Origin: VRUE01 sp040508545
Lineage (GTDB): Bacteria; Actinomycetota; Thermoleophilia; Solirubrobacterales; 70-9
Direction: 5' to 3'
DNA length: 64,000 nucleotides
Assembly (NCBI GenBank): GCA_040508545.1
Contig: JBEVMR010000071.1
Location: 1-64,000 of the forward strand
In this document: positions 26,033 to 34,484 of the stretch, one piece after another
Numbering within the stretch: position 1 is the stretch's first letter
Layout of the letters: each line of letters starts with the position of its first letter
Position numbers and translations under genes: made by a program
Notes under the pieces: model-generated
What the model was told of the DNA's origin: nothing
Seen by the model: the letters and a program-made list of their open reading frames with translations, nothing else
Databases searched by the model: none

Positions 26033-27571
26033 ATGTCGCTTCGCCCTCGTCGTTTGCTGACCCCTTTGATCCTCACTGCTGCGTTCGCAGCAATAAGTGT
26101 CGTTCCGACCGCCGGTCCTGCCGCCGCCGCGTCAAGCACGCCGTCCAAGACCGCGTCCTCGGTTCAGGCAAACGGCGCGAAGAGCGCTCAGCGCCTCGGC
26201 GGGCACGTTCGGCGTGCCTGGCCAGCGACGAAGGCGCACCGCCCGAAGAGGGCGATCACGCGATGGCTGGCCCGTCAGGTCGGCCCGCGCAAGCCTGTCG
26301 CGTGCGCAGAGCGTCCCGGAAAAGCACGCGGCCGCTGCATCGCTCGTCACCGCAGAGGACAAGCATCGGCCTCAGTCGCGGCGCCAATCGAGATGCGCGC
26401 TTCCGTGGCGCGGCCCGGAACGAAGTCCTCGCAAAGCGAAAACGTCGCACTTCGCCTTTCGACCGGCACCCGGATCACGTCCCTGCAGCTGATCCGTTCG
26501 TTCGACATCCCCACCGATGACCCGTCTTACGAACGCCTGCTCAACTGGTCCTGGACGTATGACTCCGCAGTCACGGCTACCGCATTCGCATCGGTCGGCC
26601 TCCAGGATCAGGCCGGTCGCCTGCTTGACCAGCTGGCAGCGCTACAGCGCAAGAACGGCTCGATCGAATTCGCCTTCGATGTCCGGACCGGCGAGAGCAG
26701 CGGCACCGTTCGCGCCGGCTCGGTCGCATTCAGCGCGATTGCCTTCAGTGACTACGACTCGGCGTTCGGCAGCACGCTCTACCTCGACAACTCCCGGCGC
26801 GCAGTCGACTACCTCCTGTCGCTGCGCAACGAGGAAGGCCTCGTGCGGGGCGGCCCAGACGTCAAGTGGGTCTCGACCCAACACAACATCCTCACCCTGA
26901 TCGCGCTCATGACCCTCTCCCAGCAGCTGGAAGAACAGGGTGACGAAGGCACCGCGACCGCCTATCGCGAGGCCGCCGCGGGGATCACCAAGAGCATCGA
27001 CTCACAGCTCATCGTTCGCGACGCAGGGCTCGCGCACTTCCGCCAGGGCGTGGGCGACGAAGTCATCCCGCTCGACACCCAGGCGCTCGGCATCGTCTAT
27101 GCCCGCTTCATCGGCGACGACGACCTGGCGAAGCAGGTCTACGAGTACGCCCAGCAGAACTTCGCCATCGACGGACGCTCGATCGCGCTGTCGAACGAGG
27201 CGGCGAGCTACAACATGACCTACGAAGCCAAGGGGCCGTTCAGCGGCTACCGCCCCTACATCGGCAAGGGGGCGCCTGATGTCCTCTGGTTCGAGGGAAC
27301 CGCAGAGATGCGTTTCGTCTCGAGCTTCCTCGGCCAGTCGACCGAAGCGCTGGACGCGAGCATGAGCTCCTGGTGGGACGTGACCCGCAAGCAGGGTCTC
27401 GCCCCGCTCGGCGCCGACCGCACCATCACCGACAACCCGTACAACGAGTACCACGTCTGGCCAACCGCAGCCGCCGGAGCCTGGACGGTCCTCAGCGGGG
27501 CGGCGCAGGACACCGACTGGGCGAATCCGTCAAGAGCGAGCGAGCAAGCGGTCCTCGAACTTCTGCGCTGA
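26033..27571 (+). CDS. Secreted helical-barrel protein (glycosidase-like)
   Basis: A 512-residue exported protein from ATG 26033 with an AAGGA site; the frame to 25949 is less likely. A signal peptide ends near AGPAAAA, followed by a basic, low-complexity linker of about 100 residues. The rest has the repeated helical pattern of alpha/alpha-barrel sugar-active enzymes (YLLSLRNEEGLVRGG, DTQALGIVYARFIG, DVLWFEGTAEMRFV, NEYHVWPTAAAGAWTVL). I could not assign a glycoside hydrolase or lyase family or a catalytic pair. Divergent from the HEAT-GT2 pair, so it may trim or process the polymer they make. Confidence 0.75.
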   Translation: MSLRPRRLLTPLILTAAFAAISVVPTAGPAAAASSTPSKTASSVQANGAKSAQRLGGHVRRAWPATKAHRPKRAITRWLARQVGPRKPVACAERPGKARGRCIARHRRGQASASVAAPIEMRASVARPGTKSSQSENVALRLSTGTRITSLQLIRSFDIPTDDPSYERLLNWSWTYDSAVTATAFASVGLQDQAGRLLDQLAALQRKNGSIEFAFDVRTGESSGTVRAGSVAFSAIAFSDYDSAFGSTLYLDNSRRAVDYLLSLRNEEGLVRGGPDVKWVSTQHNILTLIALMTLSQQLEEQGDEGTATAYREAAAGITKSIDSQLIVRDAGLAHFRQGVGDEVIPLDTQALGIVYARFIGDDDLAKQVYEYAQQNFAIDGRSIALSNEAASYNMTYEAKGPFSGYRPYIGKGAPDVLWFEGTAEMRFVSSFLGQSTEALDASMSSWWDVTRKQGLAPLGADRTITDNPYNEYHVWPTAAAGAWTVLSGAAQDTDWANPSRASEQAVLELLR

Positions 27572-27690
27572 CCTGGCCGAGCCGTTTCACATTGGATTCG
27601 CACGATGGGTCGGGCGGGACCAAACCTGCGCTCCACGGATTGTGAGTCCCCCTGCAAAGCGGAGCGGATGAAATTCGGCCCATGGGCGCC

Positions 27691-27736
27691 CAAACGCCCC
27701 CGGCTGGATTCGAACCAGCGACCCACGGCTTAGAAG
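27691..27736 (-). repeat. tRNA-Arg 3' half, partner of the repeat at 13962-14007
   Basis: 46 bases, 45 identical to 13962-14007, same orientation. It includes the 3' half of the intact tRNA-Arg and four flanking bases. The two copies are 13.73 kb apart. Confidence 0.75.
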
Positions 27737-27768
27737 GCCGTTGCTCTGTCCAACTGAGCTACGGGGGC
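27695..27768 (-). tRNA. tRNA-Arg(TCT)
   Basis: 74 bases. Acceptor GCCCCCG pairs with CGGGGGC, discriminator G. D-arm AGCTCAGTTGGACAGAGC, anticodon stem ACGGC/GCCGT with loop CTTCTAA (anticodon TCT), T-arm CTGGTTCGAATCCAG. All stems pair. CCA is not encoded. Confidence 0.97.
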
Positions 27769-27820
27769 GGGTCCGCCTAGATTACGGCCCTGGCAAGCCG
27801 CTTTGCGTAGGATCGCCTCG

Positions 27821-28621
27821 ATGCCAAGCATCGATGCGGGAGGCACCGAGCTTCACTACCTGCGCGCTGGGGCGGGCGAGCCGATGCTGCTGATCCAGGG
27901 TATGAGCGCGACGCACATGGCCTGGGGGCGGGCCTTCCTCGGGCCGCTCGAGCAGAGCTTCGAGTGCATCGTCTTCGACAACCGCGGCATGGGCCTGTCG
28001 GGGCAGGCGCAGCTGCCCTTCGAGATCGCCGACCTGGCCGCTGACGTCCTCGCCCTGCTCGACGCGCTCGAGCTCGAGCGCGTCCACGTCCTCGGCATCT
28101 CGATGGGCGGGATGATCGCCCAGGAGCTGGCGCTGGCCCACCCGGGGCGGATCCGCACGCTGAGCCTGGGCGCGACCTACTGCGGCGGCCCGCAGGGCAA
28201 GCTGATGGCCGACGAGGATCTGCGCATGCTGGGGGCGGCGATGGCCTCCGGCGATCGCGAGCAGGTGCTGCGCGCGATGTGGGAGATCAATCTCTCGCCC
28301 GGCTTCCGCGCCGAGGAGAGCCGCTACGAAGCCTTCCGCGAGATGGCGGTCGCGCTGCAAGCGCCCAAAGACGTGGTCCTCCAGCAGATGCAGGCCTGCG
28401 CCGCGCACGACACCAGCGCCCGCCTCGCCCAGCTCTCCGTTCCGACCCAGGTCATCCACGGCACCGCCGACCGCCTGCTCCTCGCCGACAACGGGATCCA
28501 GATCGCCTCGCTGCTCGCGGTCGAGCCGCAGCTGCTCGAGGACGTCGGCCACATGTTCTGGTGGGAGCGGCCCGAGCGCTCAGCCGGGCTGGTCCGCGAC
28601 CACGCCCTCGCCGCTGTTTGA
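27821..28621 (+). CDS. Alpha/beta-fold hydrolase
   Basis: A 266-residue hydrolase from ATG 27821 (MPSIDAGGTELHYLRAG). The nucleophile elbow is GISMGG, the acid is probably the Asp in HGTADRLL and the base the His in VGHMFWWE, a complete Ser-Asp-His triad. The oxyanion region is LIQGMSATHMAW. The closest general type is the 3-oxoadipate enol-lactonase or esterase group; the substrate is unknown. It converges on the large membrane protein gene with 2 bases between stops. Confidence 0.9.
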   Translation: MPSIDAGGTELHYLRAGAGEPMLLIQGMSATHMAWGRAFLGPLEQSFECIVFDNRGMGLSGQAQLPFEIADLAADVLALLDALELERVHVLGISMGGMIAQELALAHPGRIRTLSLGATYCGGPQGKLMADEDLRMLGAAMASGDREQVLRAMWEINLSPGFRAEESRYEAFREMAVALQAPKDVVLQQMQACAAHDTSARLAQLSVPTQVIHGTADRLLLADNGIQIASLLAVEPQLLEDVGHMFWWERPERSAGLVRDHALAAV

Positions 28622-28623
28622 CG

Positions 28624-30792
28624 TCACTCGCCGACGTCGGCGCAGGTCTCGTCGAGCTCGCCCTTGACCTTGAAGACGTAGTCGGGCTGCGGGGTGATGT
28701 CGGGCTCTTCGAGCACCAGTTCCAGCGCCGGGTCGGTTTTCAGCCAGGCGTAGACCGGATACCAGTAGTCGGCCTCGGGCATGTCCTGCGTCGCCTTGCT
28801 GGTGATCAGGAAGTCGTAGTCGCCCTCGTTGACCTGGTGGCGGAACTGGCGGCAGGTCGTCGCCAGGCGGTACTCCCCATTCGGTCCCTCGACGCCGATG
28901 TACTGGACGTAGTTGTCCAGGTTCTTGCCGTAAAAACCGTACTGGCCGAAGAAGATCTCGCCCGACCCGGCGAGGCCGATCCGCGCCCCCTCACGGTTGT
29001 GGGCGAAGGTGTAAGCCTTCCGCGGGCCGCCGTCCTGCAGGAAAGGCAGCGGGTTCTGGTAGTGCTGCTTGTAGTACTGGACCTCCTGGGCACGCCCGAG
29101 GACTACGGCTAAGAGAAGAACGACACCTGAAGCCACCATTACGTAGGCGCGGCTGACCCGGCGGCGCCCACGCAGCAGGCCAAGCGCCGCGGGCGCCCAG
29201 ACCAAGGCCAGGGTGAGGAAGACCGTGCCGACTATGTAGTCCGGGTACCAGCGCGGGGTGGTCAGCACCGTGATCGCGTAGACGCCGACCAAGAAGAGCA
29301 GCGTCTGCCAAGCACGCGAATCGGGGGCCCGCAACGGCCGCGCAATCGGCACCAGGGTCAGCGCCAGGAGCAGGCCCGGCATCAGGTAGCGCGTGTTGGT
29401 GAAGAAGCCCGTCGGCGAGCCTTCCTGGCCGGCCGCGGTGAGCGGCGTGAAGAGGTAGACGACCGCGGTCAAAAGCGCGGCGGCGGCGACCACCCGGAGG
29501 ATCTGGTTGCGCGAGCGCACCGCGATGAAGACCGCGGCGGCGACGGCGATGATCAGGATCAGCGGCCAGAGCGGGCCGAGCGCGTCGCTCAGGTCGGGGA
29601 AGAACCAACGCCGGTAGATGGTCGGGTCGGTGAGGTAATCGGCCACCGCGAAGCGGGGCCGCGGATCGAGTGGCAGCTGGTCTGGCCGCGGCAGGTTAAG
29701 CGGCCCCCATTTCGACTGCGGGATCGGGTTGCCGCCGGTGAGGATCGCCGCCCGCACGTACCAGTAGCCACCGACGACGAAGGCAGGTATCCCGATCGCC
29801 GCCGCCGTCACCATCCTGCGCCCGGCACCGCTGACCACGACCATGCCGACCGCGATCGCGCCGACCGGCGCCAGCAGCGGCAGCTTGACCGAGATCGCCA
29901 GCCCGGCGGCGACGCCGGCGAGGATCAGCGGCCCCTTGTCGAGCAGCGGCGCGTCGCGCTCGGGCGCGTCCTGCACCGCCCCCGCCTCTGGCGCGCGGCG
30001 CTGGTGGCCATTGATCAAGAAGGCGGCGAAGGCGAGTAGGAAGGCGAGCCCCATGATGTCGTTGCGCCCCTCCCCCGGCTGGGTCTCGATCATCACCCCG
30101 GCCGAGAAGACGAGCGCGCCGGCGACGAGCGTCGCCGGGCCGACCTTGTAGGGGCGGCCGACGCACCAGGCGGCGAGCAGGGCGATCGAGAGCCAGATCA
30201 TGTTGATCAGCGGCGAGAGCCAGTCGCTCTTGAAGAGGACGATGCCGCCGGCGTGGACCAGCTCGGAGCTGCCCGGGTAGAACCAGGCCGCGAGCCGCAG
30301 CGGGTCGGTGTAGTGGAGCGGCAGCGTCGTCCCCTCCTGCGCGATCCGGCCCGAGAAAGGCATGTGGTACCAGGTGGTGTCGCCGCCGAACATGCCGTGG
30401 TCGAGCGCGAGCTGCGAGGGGAAAGTCCACTCGGCGACCACCCAGGAGGCGACGCCGAGCGCGATCAGCAGCGCTGCCGTTTGCACCTGCGGGGCGCTTA
30501 CCTCGCGGCTCTGCGGGGGCGCCATCTTCCAGCCGAGCGCCGCGGCGCCGAGCCCGATCGCGATGCTGACGACGACCGTCCAGCCGACGGTGAGGATCTC
30601 GAGCGAGCCGAGTAGCTGCAGCGCCAGGATCAGCAGCGCGACCGCGAGCGTCGCGTCGGCGAGGCGAGCCAACGCGCCGGAGAACTCGGGCACGATCCAG
30701 CGCCGCAGCCAGTAGCCGCCGAGGGCAAGCGCCGCGACGATGCCGATCGTCGCCAGGCAGCCGCCGATGTAGGAGCCGAAGGAGGGGGTCAC
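28624..30792 (-). CDS. Large polytopic membrane protein, glycosyltransferase-like (GT39/GT83 type)
   Basis: A 722-residue protein from GTG 30792 with about 12 or more membrane segments in the first 560 residues. An extracytoplasmic loop (LDHGMFGGDTTWYHMPFSGR, then YTDPLRLAAWFYPGSSEL) carries Asp and His residues like the catalytic loops of polyprenyl-phosphate-sugar glycosyltransferases. The C-terminal 130 residues are soluble and ended by several acidic residues. Family membership is suggested by topology and is not proven. Transfer of a lipid-linked sugar outside the membrane would fit. Confidence 0.65.
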   Translation of the reverse strand: MTPSFGSYIGGCLATIGIVAALALGGYWLRRWIVPEFSGALARLADATLAVALLILALQLLGSLEILTVGWTVVVSIAIGLGAAALGWKMAPPQSREVSAPQVQTAALLIALGVASWVVAEWTFPSQLALDHGMFGGDTTWYHMPFSGRIAQEGTTLPLHYTDPLRLAAWFYPGSSELVHAGGIVLFKSDWLSPLINMIWLSIALLAAWCVGRPYKVGPATLVAGALVFSAGVMIETQPGEGRNDIMGLAFLLAFAAFLINGHQRRAPEAGAVQDAPERDAPLLDKGPLILAGVAAGLAISVKLPLLAPVGAIAVGMVVVSGAGRRMVTAAAIGIPAFVVGGYWYVRAAILTGGNPIPQSKWGPLNLPRPDQLPLDPRPRFAVADYLTDPTIYRRWFFPDLSDALGPLWPLILIIAVAAAVFIAVRSRNQILRVVAAAALLTAVVYLFTPLTAAGQEGSPTGFFTNTRYLMPGLLLALTLVPIARPLRAPDSRAWQTLLFLVGVYAITVLTTPRWYPDYIVGTVFLTLALVWAPAALGLLRGRRRVSRAYVMVASGVVLLLAVVLGRAQEVQYYKQHYQNPLPFLQDGGPRKAYTFAHNREGARIGLAGSGEIFFGQYGFYGKNLDNYVQYIGVEGPNGEYRLATTCRQFRHQVNEGDYDFLITSKATQDMPEADYWYPVYAWLKTDPALELVLEEPDITPQPDYVFKVKGELDETCADVGE

Positions 30793-30833
30793 GATCGCGG
30801 GATGCTATTCGCCGCCGCGGGCGCGCGAGCTGC

Positions 30834-31490
30834 TTAATCCGCGGTGGCAGCCGGGATGCGGCAGGAGACGCCGGTGCCGGCCAGACCGCAATAGCCGTTC
30901 GGCACCTTGTGCAGGTACTGCTGGTGGTAATCCTCGGCGTAGTAGAAGGGGCCGGCCGGCTCGACCTCGGTCGTGATCGGCTCGTGGCCGGCGGCGCGCA
31001 GAGCCTCGTCGTAGGCCTCGCGCGCCATCTCCGCGGTCGCCTTTTGGGCGTCGCCGGTGAAGTAGATGCCCGAGCGGTACTGGGTGCCGACGTCGTTGCC
31101 CTGGCGCATTCCCTGGGTCGGGTCGTGCTCCTCGAAGAAGACCTCGAGCAGGCGCGCGTATGAGACCTGCCTCGGGTCGAAGACGACCAGCACCGCCTCG
31201 GCGTGACCGGTTTGGCCCGAGCAGACCTCCTCGTAGGTGGGGTGCGGGGTCGTCCCGTTCATATAGCCGACCGCCGTCGTGTAGACGCCGTCGAGCACCC
31301 AGAAGAGCCGCTCGGCCCCCCAGAAGCAGCCGAGCGCGAAGTAGGCCGTCTCGAGCCCCTCCGGGAACGGCGGCGCCAACGGCGCGTCGAGCACGGCGTG
31401 GCGCTCGGGCACCTCGAAGGATGGCTCGCTGCGGCCCGGAAGCGCATCCTCCGCCGCCGGCTTCTCGCTCTTCTGACGGTTCCAGAGCAC
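30834..31490 (-). CDS. msrA: Peptide methionine (S)-S-oxide reductase
   Basis: A 218-residue MsrA that repairs oxidised methionine using thioredoxin. Active-site motif GCFWGAER with the catalytic Cys; the GYMNG, SGQTGHAE and YHQQYL motifs of the family follow; a resolving Cys is near GYCGLAGTGVSC. The N-terminal extension EDALPGRSE..PERHAVLD is typical of the longer MsrA form. The start is either GTG 31490 or TTG 31493; the frame stays open to 31610. trxB at 54712-55728 could supply the reductase chain. Confidence 0.93.
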   Translation of the reverse strand: MLWNRQKSEKPAAEDALPGRSEPSFEVPERHAVLDAPLAPPFPEGLETAYFALGCFWGAERLFWVLDGVYTTAVGYMNGTTPHPTYEEVCSGQTGHAEAVLVVFDPRQVSYARLLEVFFEEHDPTQGMRQGNDVGTQYRSGIYFTGDAQKATAEMAREAYDEALRAAGHEPITTEVEPAGPFYYAEDYHQQYLHKVPNGYCGLAGTGVSCRIPAATAD

Positions 31491-31566
31491 CAACAGAGGG
31501 TAGCGTTGCGTAATCGGCTGCCTGGCTCTTCTCTTCGCCCTGATCTCGCCACGCCTGGCGCTCTTC

Positions 31567-31791
31567 GTGCTGTTCCTCTTCAGCGACCTGCTCAGCCGCG
31601 CCTTCGACAACTGGCTCGTGCCGCTGATCGGCTTCTTCCTCCTGCCCTGGACGACGCTTGCCTACGCGGTGATGTGGTCCTCGTCGAACGGCGTCCTCGG
31701 CTTCGAGTGGTTCATCGTCATCGCCGCCTTCCTGATCGACGTCGGCGCCTTCGCCGGCGGCAAGCGGCGGCGCGAGCAGACCAGCTATTAG
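31567..31791 (+). CDS. Small membrane protein of a conserved actinobacterial type
   Basis: 74 residues from GTG 31567, with two membrane segments (LVPLIGFFLLPWTTLAYAVMW and WFIVIAAFLIDVGAF). The codons upstream, back to a TAG at 31501, keep coding-like sequence (LALLFALISPRLALFVL) that matches the usual N-terminus of this small family, but contain no ATG, GTG or TTG. The true start may be an in-frame CTG (31522), ATC (31513) or GTA (31510). It is divergent from msrA with almost no spacer. Function unknown. Confidence 0.7.
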   Translation: MLFLFSDLLSRAFDNWLVPLIGFFLLPWTTLAYAVMWSSSNGVLGFEWFIVIAAFLIDVGAFAGGKRRREQTSY

Positions 31792-31800
31792 GAGGAACTC

Positions 31801-32076
31801 CTAGCGGTCTTCGCCGACGGGGTAGGCGAGCCTGACGTGCTCCTTGGCGAGGACGATGAAAGCCCGCTGCACCGCCTCGCCGCCGGCCAGGGGCGTGATC
31901 TCGACGTTGAGCAGGGGTATGAAGGCCACTTCGGGCCGGTTCACCGCGTCCGAGAAACGGCTCTGGTAGCCCTCGGGCGGCAGGGTCACGTCACCGACGA
32001 TGAGATGCCGGTCGGTTTCGAAGACGACCCGTTCCCGGCGCCGCGGGCTTCCTGGATGGCTCTCCATGGCCGCCAT
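31801..32076 (-). CDS. Conserved small protein (ETDRHLIVGDVTLP motif)
   Basis: 91 residues from ATG 32076. The central motif VVFETDRHLIVGDVTLPPEGY and FIPLLNVEITPLAGG recall a small beta-rich family common in Thermoleophilia; no function is known to me. The frame runs on to a TTG at 32124 that overlaps the previous stop, but those codons are low in GC, so the internal ATG is preferred. Confidence 0.65.
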   Translation of the reverse strand: MAAMESHPGSPRRRERVVFETDRHLIVGDVTLPPEGYQSRFSDAVNRPEVAFIPLLNVEITPLAGGEAVQRAFIVLAKEHVRLAYPVGEDR

Positions 32077-32120
32077 ATCGGTTATTTCCAGGGAATTCGT
32101 GAATGGACAAGCGTCCAGCG

Positions 32121-32393
32121 TCAACTGCCCGCCGCAAGCCAGTCGACGATTCCCGCCACGCGGTCCCAGTCTTCGCGGTCTTTCGCCTCGACAAGGTCGC
32201 GCAGCACTTGCGGCTCGACTGCCATCAACAGCTCGGAGCCCGCAGCCGCCCAGCGGACCAGGGCGTAGTGAACGAGATCCTCTACCGGGATGCCCGTCGT
32301 GTCCGCGAGCACCGCAAAAGTCGGCATAGGGTCTTGCGCTTTCGCCGCTGCGACCTCGTTCGCAAAAGCTCGATGCTCAGCTGGAACGGTCAT
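32121..32393 (-). CDS. Conserved small helical protein
   Basis: 90 residues from ATG 32393 (MTVPAEHRAFANEVAAAK). Predicted to be all helical, with VEDLVHYALVRWAAAGSELLM and a C-terminal WDRVAGIVDWLAAG. Similar small proteins often sit next to the ETDRH-type protein encoded immediately downstream, so the two may act together. The longer frame to 32486 is shadow of the neighbouring gene. Confidence 0.6.
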   Translation of the reverse strand: MTVPAEHRAFANEVAAAKAQDPMPTFAVLADTTGIPVEDLVHYALVRWAAAGSELLMAVEPQVLRDLVEAKDREDWDRVAGIVDWLAAGS

Positions 32394-32427
32394 GGCAAAG
32401 CGATTATCGCCACACGACCTGAAGGTG

Positions 32428-32853
32428 TCAGCGAGGCGTCTCCTCGCCGGCGGGCAACAGGATCGCCACCACCAGGGCAACGCCACCGGCCGTCAGGCCG
32501 GCGGTGGTGATGCTCAGTTGCAACTGGTTCGAGCTTCCCTCGGCGAGGGCCCAGAGCGCGACCGCCTCGCTGAACACCAGCGCGAGCAGGGTCGCGGCCG
32601 CATAGATGGCTGCGACCAACCGCGCCCGGGCCGGGTCCCGAAAGAGCAGGCCCAGCATTGCGGGCGGCTGGCGAGTCGGCGAGAAATAGCGAAGCTCGAT
32701 CGCCAGCGCCAGGATCAGGATCGGGATGATCTGGGCAACCGCCTCGAAGTAGGCGATGCCGGCATGACCCTGCACGAGCACCGAGGCGACCAGAAAGGCG
32801 ATCGGGGGCAGCCCGAATGCAACCGACGCGACGGTGATCCCGAGCCACTTCAA
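32428..32853 (-). CDS. Four-segment membrane protein, unknown function
   Basis: 141 residues from ATG 32853 with four probable membrane segments (about 5-27, 34-52, 76-98 and 112-134). No recognised motif or conserved charged residue inside the segments. It starts directly after tRNA-Pro on the same strand, so it may share its transcript. Confidence 0.55.
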   Translation of the reverse strand: MKWLGITVASVAFGLPPIAFLVASVLVQGHAGIAYFEAVAQIIPILILALAIELRYFSPTRQPPAMLGLLFRDPARARLVAAIYAAATLLALVFSEAVALWALAEGSSNQLQLSITTAGLTAGGVALVVAILLPAGEETPR

Positions 32854-32855
32854 AA

Positions 32856-32930
32856 TCGGGGCGGCTGGATTCGAACCAGCGGTCTCCTACCCCCAAAGCA
32901 GGCGCGATAACCAGGCTTCGCTACGCCCCG
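32856..32930 (-). tRNA. tRNA-Pro(TGG)
   Basis: 75 bases. Acceptor CGGGGCG pairs with CGCCCCG, discriminator A. Anticodon stem CCTGC/GTAGG with loop TTTGGGG (anticodon TGG). T-arm CTGGTTCGAATCCAG. The first ten bases overlap the 3' end of the next gene upstream on the same strand. Confidence 0.95.
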
Positions 32931-33589
32931 AATCTGCTTGAGTCTAGCCATGTGTCCTTGAGACAATCGGTCCAAGCCTGCATTGCCTCACGGAAATACG
33001 TGTCGTCAGCGGTGACGGTCAAGACTCCGTGCTTGGATCGCCAGGTTCGCGTCCCCAGCTGACCACTGTTCGACTTGCGCTGAAGCCGAATGTCCCCAGG
33101 GGCAATAGCAAGCTGGGCGCCCCAAAAGGCCTGAATCTCAGCCAGCCTCTGGTCAGCGTGGTACTGAACGGAAAACGTCAGATGGTTCGCAGACAAAATA
33201 TGCATCCATCGGGCCGCGAGCTTCACAACCGCGGGGTCTGAGTTAGCGATCGACACTCTGTGACGAGACCGTCGATGACCCTCGGTGATGAACAACACGA
33301 GGAAGTCCCGAAAGCTCGGAAGCTCACAGAGATGAACGTAGAAGAGAAGCGCGTCTTCATAGGCAGCTTCGCGAAGGTCGCGATACTTCGCTTGCATCCT
33401 CCGGGTGCCTTTGCTGCGGGCTGACTCCGGCCAACCGCAGTTTGGCTTTCTCGAAATCTCGATGTCGCGCACCCAGCCGAAGATCGTCGTCCTCGGGATC
33501 GCGAGGCGCTCGGCAAGCTCGTCGATCGTCAGCTTCTTCTCAGTGCGAAGCTGCCTTGCCTTCTCCCTGATGTAGGCCGGATACGCCAT
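32921..33589 (-). CDS. Helix-turn-helix protein with LAGLIDADG-endonuclease-like domain
   Basis: 222 residues from ATG 33589. Residues 10-45 are a helix-turn-helix (LTIDELAERLAIPRTTIFGWVRD). Residues 90-215 resemble the compact LAGLIDADG-like domain seen in many actinobacterial proteins: FLVLFITEGHRRSR with the acidic residue, then VSIANSDPAVVKLAARWM. The last codons and TAG stop lie within the first ten bases of tRNA-Pro. This could be a homing-type or regulatory gene that arrived beside the tRNA. Nuclease activity is not shown by the sequence. Confidence 0.65.
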   Translation of the reverse strand: MAYPAYIREKARQLRTEKKLTIDELAERLAIPRTTIFGWVRDIEISRKPNCGWPESARSKGTRRMQAKYRDLREAAYEDALLFYVHLCELPSFRDFLVLFITEGHRRSRHRVSIANSDPAVVKLAARWMHILSANHLTFSVQYHADQRLAEIQAFWGAQLAIAPGDIRLQRKSNSGQLGTRTWRSKHGVLTVTADDTYFREAMQAWTDCLKDTWLDSSRFGA

Positions 33590-33751
33590 TCCTTACCCGA
33601 ACGTATGTTCCCATCTGCATCGGGGAAGTAGGTAGTCAGAGCACGTACAACTTCCCGCCCGATCCGCTCTAGCTTCCTCGGCGACAACTGACAAGCGGCC
33701 GGGGCACCGCTGACACGGCCCCCGGCCTGGCACCAGGAAACGAGGTTCCCG

Positions 33752-34042
33752 ATGCTCCCTCAGCCTAGCCACGGCTCGGACCGCGGCTGCGATTTGCCAT
33801 CCACCGAAGGCGACGATGCACGCGCTCAGCGCGCCGTTCTCGATCTTGTGCTGGCAGAGCACCCAGCCCAGCTCACGATCTGTGAGCTGGGCCGCGAGAT
33901 CAACCAGGGCGAGGACTTCGCCGCCACCGATGCAGTCGAGCGGGCGATCCGCGATCTGGTCGGCGTCGGTGTCCTACGCTGCCAGGGCGTCGCCGTCGTG
34001 CCGACCCGTGCCGCCATGCACTGCGGTCGGTTATGGCTATAG
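33752..34042 (+). CDS. Small winged-helix-like protein
   Basis: 96 residues from ATG 33752. The pattern RAVLDLVLAEHPAQLTICEL followed by AVERAIRDLVGVGVLRCQG looks like a winged-helix DNA-binding fold. It overlaps the following XRE regulator by ten bases in another frame, so the two are probably co-translated and may act as a regulatory pair. Function unknown. Confidence 0.65.
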   Translation: MLPQPSHGSDRGCDLPSTEGDDARAQRAVLDLVLAEHPAQLTICELGREINQGEDFAATDAVERAIRDLVGVGVLRCQGVAVVPTRAAMHCGRLWL

Positions 34043-34293
34043 CCGTCGCTCGGCGGTTCGGGGAGAACCTGCTCCGCTGTCGGAAGACGGCCGGCCTGTC
34101 GCAGGAACAGCTTGGCCTACGCGCTGGCCTTCACCGCACCGAGATCGGGCTGCTGGAGCGCGGTGCGCGTGTGCCCCGCGTTGACACGCTGATGAAGCTC
34201 TCTGCCGCCCTCGACATCTCCCCCCACGATCTGCTCGACGGGATCACTTGGGAGCCTGGCGATACCCAACGGGGCCACTTCGAGCTTTCCTAG
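34033..34293 (+). CDS. XRE-family transcriptional regulator
   Basis: 86 residues from ATG 34033. A single Cro/CI-type helix-turn-helix fills residues 9-68: ENLLRCRKTAGLSQEQLGLR, AGLHRTEIGLLERGARVPR, DTLMKLSAALDISPHDLL. No other domain. Second gene of a two-gene unit in the accessory island and followed by a strong terminator. Confidence 0.88.
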   Translation: MAIAVARRFGENLLRCRKTAGLSQEQLGLRAGLHRTEIGLLERGARVPRVDTLMKLSAALDISPHDLLDGITWEPGDTQRGHFELS

Positions 34294-34305
34294 GGGCCGT
34301 GAAAA

Positions 34306-34341
34306 CAAGGACCCCACCGGAACAAACAGGCGGGGTCCTTG
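34306..34341 (+). terminator. Terminator after the XRE regulator
   Basis: 10-bp stem CAAGGACCCC / GGGGTCCTTG with a 16-base loop, 12 bases after the XRE stop codon. Confidence 0.75.
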
Positions 34342-34378
34342 GTCGATACTGATACGATTTACCTGTATTAGGTACCGA

Positions 34379-34424
34379 CCCCGCACCGACCTAGCTCCGG
34401 TCAAAGGTCTTGGTCGGTGCGGGG
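34379..34424 (-). terminator. Strong, possibly bidirectional terminator
   Basis: 13-bp perfect stem CCCCGCACCGACC / GGTCGGTGCGGGG with a 20-base loop, between the convergent XRE and DUF5343-like genes. Confidence 0.7.
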
Positions 34425-34484
34425 GGTTTAACGTCGCCCGCCGCGCTCGGCAACCACTAGAGGGCAGGTCGACTTAGCTCCTCC

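Noticed and set aside
27256..27726. Frame beginning MGRWFESSRGR over tRNA-Arg
   Set aside because: It is translation through the tRNA and then opposite the secreted barrel gene.
32390..32896. Frame beginning MGVGDRWFESSRP over tRNA-Pro
   Set aside because: WFESSRP-type peptides are the usual antisense translation of a tRNA T-arm. The frame then runs over the neighbouring membrane-protein gene.
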